The translations under genes and the position numbers were made by a program. Below the pieces are notes generated by a model. It saw only the letters and a list, made by a program, of their open reading frames with translations. It ran no database searches and had not been told where the DNA came from. A DNA stretch of 64,000 nucleotides from Pyxicephalus adspersus. Taxonomy: Eukaryota > Chordata > Amphibia > Anura > Pyxicephalidae. The DNA lies in the NCBI RefSeq assembly GCF_032062135.1, contig NC_092858.1:123824982-123888981 (forward strand), read 5' to 3'. Below, piece by piece: positions 23,321-34,987 of this stretch; the stretch's first letter is position 1, and each line of letters opens with the position of its first letter.

Positions 23321-24480
23321 TACTTTTATTCATCATTTATGACATAGTCCTTTTATAATATGCAAATTATATATATATATGTTAAATATTTGGTTTTGCA
23401 ACAACGGGGTGGACTTTTTCTATTGAAATTCTGGTTTTAGTATAGTGAATAATGCTATGGTGGTGGGTGATAGCTGTGCCTATTATCCCTTAAACTCATA
23501 AAAACTTTAGGGAAACCTGAGCACCTGGAGAAATTTTGTGAGGCGACAGTTGTTTGGGAGATTACCTGATCATTTAGAGGTTTGTTTTAAAAGCAATAGT
23601 ATGTCTGCTTAAAAATAAAATAAAAAATGCACAGTTATAAATCAGAGTGATGTGCTTTACCAATGTACAGGGACAAAATAGGGCACTGGGTAAATATGAA
23701 GTGGGCCCCCTATTGCACAGTGCTTTCACTCCTGGCAATTCTGTCAATTGGGGCCCTGGAAAGGGTGGGGCCTTTGCTCTGTCCTGCCAATTCTGTCTTC
23801 ACTGTGCCAGCTTCTGAATTAAATCCAATCAAAGATTTATTACTGCTCCATTGAGAAAAGAGCTTGATAAATAGAAGAGAGTAGGTCACAAGATCTGCTG
23901 TCCTCCAACCCTATTTGTTCCAATAAACAAGTATGTCTCATTGAAGCCTTGCAAAATAGATGCTACAATCCAACTTTTACTAATGACATGGACAAGTGCA
24001 TATCCCAGCACAGTATAACATAGAGAGTATGGTGCTTTACATTCCATGATAAATATGCCCCTTATACCTTAATGCAAGGCCCATTGTCATGCTGGAAAAA
24101 ACAAGAGTAGATCTGAAAGGATTTAACCATTAATTACAAACAATTTTTACTAGACCAGTTTTTACAGTTCTTGTTTGAATTAAAATGTGTTTGAACTTTG
24201 TAGCGTAACCTGTTATCTAAACAGTATTAGCACGTTTTAGTAATATTTATGATTGTTTTTTATTTTTTATTGTAAAAAATAAAAAAATTTCCTTTAACAT
24301 GTAACTTAAAATTATCTATATTATGTATGTATAATACACACTAGGAGAATATTCACACTAAATGAATCTGTGCTCTAGACATTCATGCAGCACATCCTTC
24401 AGATATAAATCAAATCAAGATAGACAAATAGGAGTTTTTAAGTGCTGCTTTATATTTAAAGCACTATAAATGCAGTCCCA
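23321..24480. other. No gene or recognised repeat
   Basis: AT-rich sequence with a short TA run near 23368-23380. The 63-residue plus-strand frame at 23663 has no recognisable domain. Confidence 0.45.
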
Positions 24481-25310
24481 CATACCGTATCTATATTTAC
24501 ATGCGATATACAGTTGTTACAGATTTGTTAACTGCACATCCATGATGCAAATCTCCTGCTCCACCACATCCCAAAAGTGCTCTGGTGACTGTGGAGGCCA
24601 CTTGAATACAGTGGACTCATTGATATGTTCAAGAAACCAATTTAGGATGATTTGAGTTTTGACATGGCACATTATCCAGCTAAGAAGTAACCATCAGAAG
24701 GTGAGTACACTGCAGTCATAAGAGGATGACATGATTAACAATACTAAGGTAAGCTGTGGCATTTGAATGATACTCAGTTAGTACTAAAAGACATAACGTG
24801 TGCCAAGGAAATATTCCCCATCAGTCTGAACTGTTGATACAAAGTAGGATGCATCCATGCTTTAATTGTTACTAAATTGTGACCTTACTATCTGATTGTC
24901 ACAACAGATCTTAAAATTCACCAGACCAGGCAACATTTTTTAGTTTTCTTTTGTCCAATTTTGTACCGTGCTAATTCTACCCTCAGGTGCATGTTCTTTG
25001 CAGACAGGAATGACACCCAATGTGGTCTCCTGCTGATGAAGCCCATCTGCTGTAGTTCAACATGTATTCAGAGATGCTTTTCTGCATATCTCGTTTGTAA
25101 TAAATGTTTATCTAAGGTACTGTGGACTTTCTATCAGCTCCAACCAGTCCAACCATTCTCTTCTAACCCTTGGCATCAACAACGCATTTTGCCAAGAGAA
25201 CTGCTCCTTACTGGATATTTCCATTTAAATCACCTTCCTTCCCTGGTCGAATTCTCCCCATTCTAGTTTGCCCTTCATCAGGTAATCTTAATATTATCTA
25301 AATGCCTAAA
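24480..25310 (-). pseudogene. Decayed Tc1-like transposase
   Basis: The minus strand is a broken Tc1/mariner DDE transposase. Visible landmarks are WPPQSP (complement of 24583-24601), which normally leads into the SPDLNP box, and a DNAPCH-type box degraded to DNVPC (complement of 24660-24682). The plus-strand text at 24900-25210 (CACCAGACCAGGCAAC, TTCAGAGATGCTTTTCTGCA, CTATCAGCTCCAACCAGTC) matches the DESRF and helix-turn-helix half of the same transposase type. About 15 bases are missing at the SPDLNP box, the catalytic domain is frameshifted and stops abound. Terminal repeats are not seen. A plus-strand frame at 24961-25266 is antisense and not a gene. Confidence 0.85.
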
Positions 25311-25376
25311 CACATTGAGTTGCTGTCATGTGATTGTCATATTTAGGTATCTGCATTACCAAGCAGTTGAAATATA

Positions 25377-26053
25377 TATACAGTGGTACCTTAGCTAATG
25401 AATGGCCCTGCTAACGAATTTTTCGGCTAACAATTTTTTTTCCCTTGTTTATAGACCCCGCTAAACCAAGTAAAAAAAAAAAAAAAAAAAAAAAGCAGGA
25501 AGACACCCAATAACCCGATAACATACTTCATGAATGTTAGGTATGAATGTTAAGTATGTTAGGAAAGTGAGAGAGAGAAACATCGCTTTGACCTATATAC
25601 GGTGCATGCTCCATGTGGCTGTCTGTGAATTTCAGAGGTAGGTGTGGCTTTTAGCATTTGTTCTTTACATACAAACAAGGCTTCCCTGCTGCTTTTGTGA
25701 AGGACAGAGACTTGATGGGGGGAGGAGGGCGGTTTGCATGACTTGCAGAAGAAAACTTTTGCTAAACACAGCTGAGGTTGTGGGTGATTTTAAGGACAGA
25801 GCTCTCCTGCAACCTCTTGTAACTCTAATGACCAAGACAAACTTTGCAGTTGTTTATTTTTGCATATAAAAAGACAGCTTGCTTCAGAAGTTAATTAATG
25901 AAGTTACTGAAAAACTTATCTTTAAATTTAGGGCAGCATCCAGAACAAATTAAATGATTTTCTATAGAAAACTATGAGAAATCACGTTTCGGCTAACAAA
26001 GATTTCGGCTAACAAGTGTGATTCTGGAACTAATTATCTTTGTTAGCCGAGGT
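25377..26053. mobile_element. Tigger-like (Tc1/mariner) non-autonomous transposon
   Basis: The left end is CAGTGGTACCTTAGCTAATG and the right end is TTGTTAGCCGAGGTA, inverted repeats of Tigger type next to TA-rich flanks. Inside are a second inner pair (TTCGGCTAAC near 25422 and 25988 and 26006), a run of about 25 A at 25469-25493, and a 135-bp interior (25756-25890) also present in reverse at 53112-53248. The outermost CAC of the right end is lost in a TA run. The 75-residue frame at 25642 is not a transposase. Confidence 0.7.
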
Positions 26054-26064
26054 ATATATATATA

Positions 26065-28815
26065 TATTTCACCCCCTACAATTGTTAGGCAAAGGAACAA
26101 AGTGGTAAATAAAAAGGTGGTTGCTTTTTCTGCAGTGCTCCTCTTTTTCAATGATGAGCTCACAATGAAGGGAAGAAGAACAATTATAGTGTGATGCCTC
26201 AAGCTCGTTTTACCAGACATGATTCCCCAATCTATGTTCATACTCTTCAACTATAGATAAGCTCCCACTCGGCCTTGGGAGGCTAGTTGCACTGTACTAA
26301 CACACAGTTGCCCTGAAGACAAATTGTCTCTGGGGGAACAAGGATGGACAAGTCACTGGATAGCCCATGAGACAGGTCCACACTGAAATCAAGGGCACTT
26401 ATTTAAGTCAAAAACCTTAATTTAGAGCTGGTCAGAGAACAGAACTGATGTCACACATGTGACAGCAATAAACCAGTTGAGGTATTCAAAGGGCAGAGTA
26501 GGCTTAATGTTAATATACCAGCATTGGTTGGTCCAGGCAGCAAACAATAGAAGGGTCAGGTAATGCAAGGGTTGGCAACAAGTACCAGATAATAACACAC
26601 CACAGCAGGACAGGAACACTATAACAGACAGTGAGCATTTAGTCTGAGCCAAACTAAATTCTGAGTTGTGATTGACAGGCTGGGGATAGTGAATATTATA
26701 TCAATCAGCATGTGAGGTTGGTCAATACCTTTACCTCCCAGTTCCCATTTCTCAAACATAGTAGGCAGAAGGAAGGAAAATACAGCTACTTCCTAGAGGA
26801 CTAAGGTAATAGCAAGACTGCAAACATTAGAAGTCTGAAGATTCCCTTCATTGACGCATGTCCCGCTGGGACTGGAGGGTAACACCAAAGAAGACTATAA
26901 AGGACACATACAATCTCCGATGGGAGGCAACAGAAAACAGAGTGGCTGCTGAAGACCTGCTGACCTTCATTTTCCATCACCGGATGTCACCACTAGTTTG
27001 TAGAAAGGGGTAAGAACTGCCACACAGCAGCTATATCGGTTACTAAAGATGGTGGTTACTATGATGAGGTTTGGTTGCACCTGGTGCTCCCAACTGACCA
27101 CCAGTAATATTTTGTTATTTTGAAAATCATGAACCTACTATTTTCTCTCTACTTGCATTGTAGAATATCCTCTAACAATAGATCTAAGGCTAAAGCACTG
27201 GAACGTGTAGCAGCCAACTTTCTTTTCTACTACTACAGCAGGCTAAAATGTAGATAGCAATAACAAACCATCATACTTTGCACTCTGTTGCTCCTTGCAC
27301 TATTTTATTGAAACATTATTTTAGCTTTTTTAATGATGATCAACTTGTAGCAGATGGAAAATATTTCTGAGAATGGGGCAATAATGGATTTCTTCTGACT
27401 AAATGAAGAAAGCTGGCAAATACAGTAGTGCCTTTTACACTTTCACAAAAATTATATACTTTTCAAAGACTAGAAGTTCCCTCAGTACCCCAGCTTATGA
27501 GTCACTTGAGAGTATGAAACTTGGAGGTATTGGGGGTCTCAGACACATGTATTGGTATTCATATAAAGTAGCACCAATCATATGAAAATGCCATCCTGTT
27601 TTTGGCATTATGCTAAACCATAGCAGATGTATGTAGCCATGTCTATAATGATGATATTAGTATTAATAAAATTAATTTTAATGCAGCAATATGTGGTCTT
27701 GCATAAAACTTTCAAGCTCTCCAGTCAATCCATATGCTTTCCATAAAAAGCTCATTAAGCCACAACATAATGAAAATCATGGAACGGTAGATTCACTGTA
27801 TTTTTCTCCTGTCATAAATTACCATTAGTAATCCAAAAGCTAGTGGGGGATGTTTAATTGACCAAAGCAAGCATATATAATCACTCAGTTGCACTGCATG
27901 TATAATAATGCATTTCTTTCAGATGGTAATAATGGTCAATTAATGTAAACATCACTATAGGCATCGACAGCATATAAAGGTTTCTTCCACTTGTGTCAAT
28001 AGTTTATGTCATGTTTTAAATTTGTGAACAACAAACATTATATTAGTAAAAAGATTATGATTGTCATGTAGTTTTCAGGCATGCTTAGAGAATGCCATTA
28101 AAGTTATTAAAGCCATCCATACTTGTACAGTCATGTACCTTTATTGTAGCTTCTGAGTTATTTGTAAGTTTGCAAATTATGTCACACTTTTGGATCTACA
28201 AATTACCGTGTACCATGTTCCAGCAATTACAACTGGTTTGTATCAGCTTACCACAGGGATTTATTTATGACGGAAGACTTGGCTCTCTACCAAATGAGTT
28301 CAGCACAAACAATTTAAACTGAAGCTGTTTACCGCACAAGTACACATCTTTGAGTTTTCTTTTAGTGTTTACATAGAAAATAATAGTATCCATTTAACAT
28401 AAAACCATTATTTGTATTAAAGGGTGGTTTTGCAGTGTAATGTGCACCATCAAAAGTCTTAGAACAATAATGGTTCCACATGTGTCTTTTTGGGTAGTGG
28501 TAATCACAGATGTTGCCTGTATTGCTCCAGTGAATATTACTAATACAACAATGGCTAGATGACTAGTAGTGATTTGTAATCATGCTCTAAAAACAAAATA
28601 AACCAACCACATTCGAAACATACTTGAAAGAATTTGAGATTTCTGGGATTTGAGAATAAAATGGTAAAACAATGGAAAAAAATATGAAAAAAAACTAAAT
28701 ATTTTTGGATTGGTATAGGGGACTTTGAGCGAGATAAAAGGTGTGGCATCAACCATTATTTGATCTCACAAACAAATATATGCATACATGGATATATGTT
28801 TGTGTAGATTTTTTT
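26065..28815. other. No gene or recognised repeat
   Basis: 26260-27110 is less AT-rich and might be an old retroelement, but no ends are visible. 27660-27990 is unique AT-rich sequence with TTAATTTTAAT and GTTTAATTGA sites and could be regulatory. Confidence 0.4.
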
Positions 28816-28817
28816 CT

Positions 28818-28990
28818 ACCATTTATATAGCACATCCACACAGCCTTTTACATATTACTTTAGAATACTAATTCCCCCAGTGGAGCTTAAAATTTATTGT
28901 CCTTACCCCACATATAGTTAAGTGGAAGTCACTTGTCTATCAATATGTTAAGGTACTGGACAGTGTCATAGATAAAATCCTGCTATTTTG
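28818..28990 (-). mobile_element. LINE-type (L2/CR1-like) 3' tail, reverse orientation
   Basis: The text ATTTATATAGCACATCCACA, then TTTTACATATTAC, CCCCCAGTGGAGCTTA and TGTCCTTACCCCACATA, is the reverse of a non-LTR 3' tail I recognise from frogs, with a TATATAAAT box near the 3' end. The better forward copy is at 34862-34987. It is decayed and non-coding. Confidence 0.55.
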
Positions 28991-30840
28991 CCAATTTTTT
29001 AGTTACACTTAAAAAAAATATTCTTAGAAGTAAAAATTATTTAAAACAGGAACTGAATGTGAACCTGAAGCCAATTTAATGATGTCTGTGTCATCATCAC
29101 AGAGAGAGCGAGTGGAAGTCTTCCAAAATTAAGAAGAGATCTCACCTTTAAAAGTAGTTGCCAGAAGAGATAATCTTATTAGAACTACTGCTCTTCTGCT
29201 TTTAACAATAGCATTTTGGATTTAGAATTAGGAAAAAAAGATTGGTCATTTCAGGATACCATTTTTTTAAATAATATATTTTTAATCATTTAAAAACCTT
29301 AAAAAAAGAGGAAAAATCTGTATCATCAATTAGTATTATCCATGACATTTTTTTGACATTTTAAGCAGTGACGTGACAATAAATACCTATCCAACATTTC
29401 ACCTTAGTTTCACGTCCTGATCACAAACGTCACAAGGTCAAATAGCAATGGTGAATTTTCCCAAACATAAAACAACATTAGCGCTTGTACAGAAGGTTTA
29501 GACCTCCTTGCCTGGGCACACTTGCATACCATGATGTGCAGTGCTGTTTTTTGTTTTTTTTTGGGTATCCAGAAAAATGGTACATTCATCATAATTCTAC
29601 TTATTATACCTTGGCACACTAAATGGTGAGTGTACTTAGGCACTTCTCTACCAACAAAATCATAGTTGTATAACTGCAGTGTGAAATCTTAGGCACTGCT
29701 GCCTCTTATAGCCTCATGAGATTATACATTTTGGTCCACTTTAATTGATCAATACCCTGTGCTGTAAAGTAACAATACCAGTCTCTTTTCCTCAAAAGTC
29801 AACATGACACTGCTTATAGGCCAAACAACAATGTTTAAAGTAAATAATTCATAGTGTCTTGATAGCAATCTTGTAAATTTTTCATACATCTCTAAATGTA
29901 TTCAATGTATTTGACTGCTGTAGGTTATTGTCCTTCACATTTCTGCTGCCGTTGTCAGTAGTGTGTTTGGTATTTAGCCATCACATATAGATAATGTAAT
30001 TCTCTGGGTTTATGCCTTGCAATATGTGTTGTATACCTGTGTAACCCTTACAATGCATTCTGTTGAATATCATTAGTGCCCTGCTTTGGAACATTTAGTA
30101 TGTGGGTCAATAATGAATTGCAAATAGGGCAGTGCTGCAGCTAGAGCAATTTGTTACCTTATGGTACCTTCAGAAAAAAGAAATCTGAAGTTTTCAGAGA
30201 CAGATGGCATGAAAATGAAGATAATGAAACGAGTTTAAATCAAATAAAACACAACATATCCAGTCTTGAAGGCTCCATCCCATGCAGCTGTACTGATTAG
30301 CACTGAAGTTACAATCCAGCACATCTGCTCTTCAATATCATTTAGTCGAGATGATCCATTAGCTTAACCCCTCTCTTACAAAAATAAATATGTGCAATTC
30401 ACATTGGAGTATAAAAACCATTAGAGAAAGAGGATTGTCATCTGCCCTAAGAAGTTACCTAAAATAGTGGTGCAGGAAACTAGGAAAAAAGGACACGTGT
30501 TTTTCCATTGTAGAACATGCCCACATTGCTTTATACTGACAAACTAATTTAATTACACTAAATTAAATTCGTTCCTATGATGTACGGGACTTTGCATGCC
30601 AGGGTTGCACTTCCATTCAACACATCTTTACATTCATGAAAAATACGAGGCAATACAATCTCAATGAATTGTGTTTACATATAAACCATGCAAACCTGTG
30701 CTGATTAAACCTACTGATCTGCAGCGTGACCCCTATATGTTTCAACCAGAAACATAATCACAAAATATACTGTTCGAGATGAATGGTTTACCAGAGTAGA
30801 CATAAAGCGGGACTAAATTCTAGTTATAAAAAATTACAAC
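28991..30840. other. No gene or recognised repeat
   Basis: Repeat-poor AT-rich DNA. The 77-residue minus-strand frame at 29410 shows no domain. Confidence 0.45.
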
Positions 30841-30849
30841 CGGGCAGGT

Positions 30850-31150
30850 TCCATATTGGGACAGGTGATGCCCTTTTTGCAATAATAAAACCATACCTGC
30901 CTGATCCCAATTTTTTTAAATACATTCACCTGTTCCATCACGGATGCTGCCATCTTCTTTCTTCTCTTTTTTTCCTGGATCTTTAAGCTATCTTCAGCCA
31001 ACTTGGACAGGATGAAGTTCATCTCATGCATGTACATGGGTGTTCATTCAGTTACCCAGCAAATCCTGGAATCCTATAGCAATCAGGCAGGTAAGTATGA
31101 TTTATTGACGAAAGAAAATCATATGTCCCATTCTGCAATAAAAACCTACC
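30850..31150. repeat. Dispersed repeat with ACAGGTGATGNC...GCAATA start
   Basis: GACAGGTGATGCCCTTTTTG, then CAATAATAAAACCATACCTG, resembles ACAGGTGATGTCTCTTCTGC at 38126-38165. A similar TTCTGCAATAAAAACCTACC occurs at 31131-31150 in the same orientation, and GCAGGTAAGTATGATTTA at 31087 resembles it in reverse. This looks like a rearranged dispersed repeat; its type is unknown. Confidence 0.4.
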
Positions 31151-33390
31151 TGTGATACAATTTGAAAAGCAAAACTTTAGTTCCTTTTTAAGGAACTTGT
31201 TGGAGGTGACCCCTGTTGTTAAAGCCAAAACAATTATATTACATTTGTATAGAGGTCTTACAACTTTTATCATTACCAATCAGATGTGGGTTGTTTTCTA
31301 TTGTCTCCATTGAAAGCTCTCTATTGTCCCTATTAGGACTTTTAAAATAATGTTGCTGTGAAAACAATTACCAACTCATAATATATAAACAGTAAAACTA
31401 TTGCTGAGGCCAATAAAATATTGCCACTAATAAATGCAAGAAACAATAAGTAACCTAAGCATTAAAAGCAGAGTAAATGTTTATAGAACAAATGATGTTA
31501 TATTTATGTAGAATAATTATTATATCTTGTCGCAGTAACAAAATAAAATCATTGTTTGTACTGCACAGTGATCTTATGTTTTGATAGCATGATTACAACA
31601 CAGTTACTGCAAACATGAAAATTGGCTATGCTCCAGCCTTTATGAAAATGAACTATGTAATTGCTTTTAAAAATGAATAGAAAATTGGGATAATATTTCG
31701 CAAGTAATTCCAGTTTTTTATTTTATCTCTTTATTATTACAAACAGATGTAATGTATAAAATATAGTCATTTTTTTCCAGTTATGTTAATTTTCTTATGA
31801 TATAATACCATGCTACACGGCCTTCAAATAAACTCAAATTCACTGGTTTATTTGCTGAACCACAAAATCACATTAATCGGCAGATAGATGAAAATAAAGT
31901 GTAATGCAGAAATATACTGCATTTGTTAGAATAAGACATATATTAATACCAGAATGCCTTCTGTTGGAAATCTTTGGTTTTTAATTTTTTTTTTTTTTTT
32001 TGTTTATTTTTTTACTAAAGGAACAGAGAGTGCTCACTTAGAATAGTAAATATGTTTAGTTAGTTATATCCACTCTGAATACCCAAAAATGTGCAAAAAA
32101 AATTAAAGCAAATAAACAAAAAAACTAAAAAATATTTTTGGTTGCATATGATTGGAGGATATAGATTATGTGACTTCAGTTTTTTCAATAAGCTGAGTGT
32201 GCATTCACTTTGAAAAGCAAAGCTTCCCTTCTGGTTTAAAGAAATACAACCTTTTTAGGTTTCGATTAAGTTGCAATAGCTAAACAAGTAGACCATTGGA
32301 TAGACATTGGTGTTTGTGGATACAGCAAAAACAAATCAAACTATCACCCAAGATGCAAAACTATTTTTAATAGGAGATTTAGACAGATAGCTATAGTCCA
32401 GGAAGCTATTTCTGAAATGGTCATGATTCATCAAGTTGCATTGGTGTAGGATACCAGGATACTCAACCTGCCGGACCGAATGAGCTCCCACGTACATGCA
32501 CAGGAGCTAAGTAATCCTGCCCTGGCCAATCAAGATGGCCAGAGATCCAACACCTGGAAGTAGACCAGGTGAAGATAACTGCGCATTCTTTCCGCAATAA
32601 GAGAGCTGCTTGGTCACATTTTAAAAGTTTAATTACACTTTGTTAATATACAGAAAAGAATGTTATGACAATGTGTAAATACACTTTAGGATGCTGAATA
32701 TAAAAATTGTAATGATAACTATGTGGTTGATAACTGTTAAATGAATGTATTCCATTTTTCCCCCTTTCACTGTATTGCTTTTATTATTAAATCTATCTAA
32801 TAATTGGAAAATGGCATACCATTAGAAGAAAGTAAATAATGGTTTGTAGCAAGTAACCTTTTTTGTAAGCTGCACAATTCCACTGCTTGGAAGTCACTAA
32901 AAGCAATCTTTGGATCATCCTGAAAATATTCTCATACTGAAAAGGCTATTTTAGGTAAGACTTGCTGTGTACTGATTTGTTTGTCTATAATATATTAAGA
33001 CAACAAGTATTATTCTTGCCAACTTTTCATAAAAATCTTATTCAGCATCTCTGAAAAGCTACCTCTGCGGCACATACCCTGCCTTTATATATTGATCTTT
33101 TATATAAATCTGTACTTTTACATCATAAAACATATAGAACAACAAGCAGAACATAAACAAAAAACATCATAGACGTAACATTGAGAGAACAATGAAACAT
33201 GGACTCAAGAATAAACAAAAACATAAAGGGGGTACAATTGTCACATGCAGACTACTATAATACAACGATTAGAAGAACACAGCAGTACTGAGATAATATA
33301 CATTGAACTGAGATGGATATTTGGGAAATTAAGATAACGATGATAGGTACCCAGGGAGCTATTATTATTAGGGTTGCCAAGCCCTAGATT
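31151..33390. other. No gene; T-rich run at 31980-32012
   Basis: A nearly pure T run lies at 31980-32012. A GC-richer patch at 32450-32600 contains CCAATCAAGATGGCCAGAG, reminiscent of AGCCAAGCAAGATGGCCGA at 38224-38242, perhaps a shared dispersed repeat. Confidence 0.4.
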
Positions 33391-33394
33391 TATC

Positions 33395-33645
33395 TAAAAG
33401 TTAAATTGAGGGGAAAAAAAGAGAAAGAAACAGCTTTTTTGTGGCAACACTTCAATCAAATGGTGCTTTACTTTATAATGGACATTTTTTGTATCCTGAG
33501 CTATAGAAAGTCCAGGTGTTCTTAGAACATAGTAGTGCAAGAATAATACAATACCAATGTGTAATGTTACATTAGGTCTTATTAGTTTTGTCTTGTTACC
33601 CAACACGTTTCGCCTACTGGCTTCTTCAGGGGATTATTTACAGAC
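33395..33645 (-). mobile_element. Penelope-like pseudo-LTR fragment with hammerhead
   Basis: Read on the minus strand the hammerhead (33632-33598) is followed by TAACAAGACAAAACTAATAA, GACCTAATGTAACATTACAC, then GCACTACTATGTTCTAAG and CTCAGGATACAAAAAATGTC. The same text recurs on the plus strand at 34001-34128, so the two copies are inverted about 380 bases apart. Non-coding. Confidence 0.6.
33598..33632 (-). ncRNA. Type I hammerhead ribozyme motif
   Basis: On the minus strand: CCC (33632-33630), core CTGAAGA (33629-33623), an unpaired A, stem II GCC/GGC (33621-33619 with 33614-33612) around AGTA, core GAAA (33611-33608), a two-pair stem III AC-GT-GT (33608-33603), H17 = T at 33602, then GGG (33601-33599) closing stem I. 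Every invariant core base is present. Stem I is three G-C pairs. Predicted cleavage is between 33602 and 33601. Stem lengths are minimal, so activity is uncertain. Confidence 0.62.
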
Positions 33646-33964
33646 TTACACTAGACAACACATTTTAACAGAACATTCAGAGAAATATATTACATAATGT
33701 ACAGAGTGTAAAAGCATGCTCAACATATTCAAACCAGTACATTTACATTCACAATAGTATGCTGCATAGCCTGTTCAGAATATATATAGATGTAGCTGGG
33801 ATAATATTCAATAAAGTTACCAAGGCTTCATTACATTGTAATAAAGGGTATGAACTCCTTATTTTTAAGTTAATTGCATTATAAATAATTATTGGAGAAC
33901 ATGTTAATATGACTAATATTATGTTCTAGAATATTTGATATTTGGCTTGATTACAAACAGTTAA

Positions 33965-34135
33965 TGTATTTTTATATTTACTTGTTAGTCGAAACGCGTC
34001 GGGCTAACAAGACAAAACGCTTAAGACCTAATGTAACATTACACATTGGAATTGTAATATACTTGCACTACTATGTTCTAAGCACAGCTGGACTTTGCAT
34101 AGCTCAGGATACAAAAAATGTCTATTATTAGGTAT
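33965..34135 (+). mobile_element. Inverted Penelope-like pseudo-LTR fragment, half hammerhead
   Basis: GAAACGCGTC (33991-34000) followed by GGG is the 3' half of a hammerhead. The CTGAAGA half is absent. Instead CTTGTTAG (33981-33988) stands upstream, the exact reverse complement of CTAACAAG (34004-34011). Downstream text matches the reverse of 33486-33600. Confidence 0.6.
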
Positions 34136-34861
34136 AAATTGAAGAAAATCTTTCAATAGTAAAAGGATGAATCAATAATTTCCTGTTTTATCAATATGTC
34201 TGACACCATGATATTTATGTATTACAGTAGAAAAATTTGCAATAAGATCTTGTGTTGGCAAAGCTAAATCCCAGGCAGATATTAAAAAATGACATCTGTT
34301 AATCCAGGTATGAGTTTGTTAAAAAGTAATTAAATGTATTCGTAAAAGTACCTAGTGTCAGTGGTTGAATTTGTCTTGATATTTGCCTTCACTAATCCCC
34401 TGTACAGCAGAACTTAAATTGGTAGGGAAAGGTAATTCTGTTTCATCACAAGATTTTCCTAATCTTTTGGGTTGAATGATTTACAGTGTCTTTCAAGACA
34501 GTTGACGTGCTGTAAGTGCAGGTTATATCACTAATCTTTCTTTAAGGGGATGCTACCTTGGCACCCTGGATTGTGGAGTGATGAAGAGAATGGCACTACT
34601 GAGGGCCACCCAATGGTAGGAGAAGTTCCAAGAAGCAGGCCCTTCATATTGCCTAAACAATTACGACCTAAGACTCCTAACAATAGTAAAAATGAAAAAA
34701 TACATAAAGTACCGCATCCAGGGGGAGCTGGGAAACATGTTTAAAGACTAGAGCTTAGAGTTCTACTTAGTGTCTACATTCATCCACTATGATTTCCTAG
34801 TTTACCTCCATGATTCCTTAGTTACCATGATATTATTATTACTGTGGTAATGATATATGAC
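34136..34861. other. No convincing gene; hydrophilic 64-codon frame at 34550-34744
   Basis: A plus-strand frame follows an acceptor-like CTTTCTTTAAG and ends in a stop. It is hydrophilic and proline-rich, but I recognise no family and see no partner exon. Confidence 0.3.
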
Positions 34862-34987
34862 GGAGGTAAGAACATTAGATTGTGAGCCCCTTTGAGGGAC
34901 ATCTAGTGACATGACAAGGGACTTTGTGAAGTGCTGCATGATATGTGGTCACTATATAAATACAGGTTACTAGTAATAATAGTAACA
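34862..34987 (+). mobile_element. LINE-type (L2/CR1-like) 3' tail, forward
   Basis: TTAGATTGTGAGCCCCTTTG, then GTGAAGTGCTGCATGATATG, CACTATATAAATAC and a TAATAATAGTAA tail. This is the 3' end of a non-LTR element, or of a SINE using the same tail, as commonly seen in frog genomes. It is 5' truncated and non-coding. Confidence 0.65.

Noticed and set aside
24961..25266. 101-codon plus-strand frame
   Set aside because: It is antisense to the decayed Tc1 transposase.
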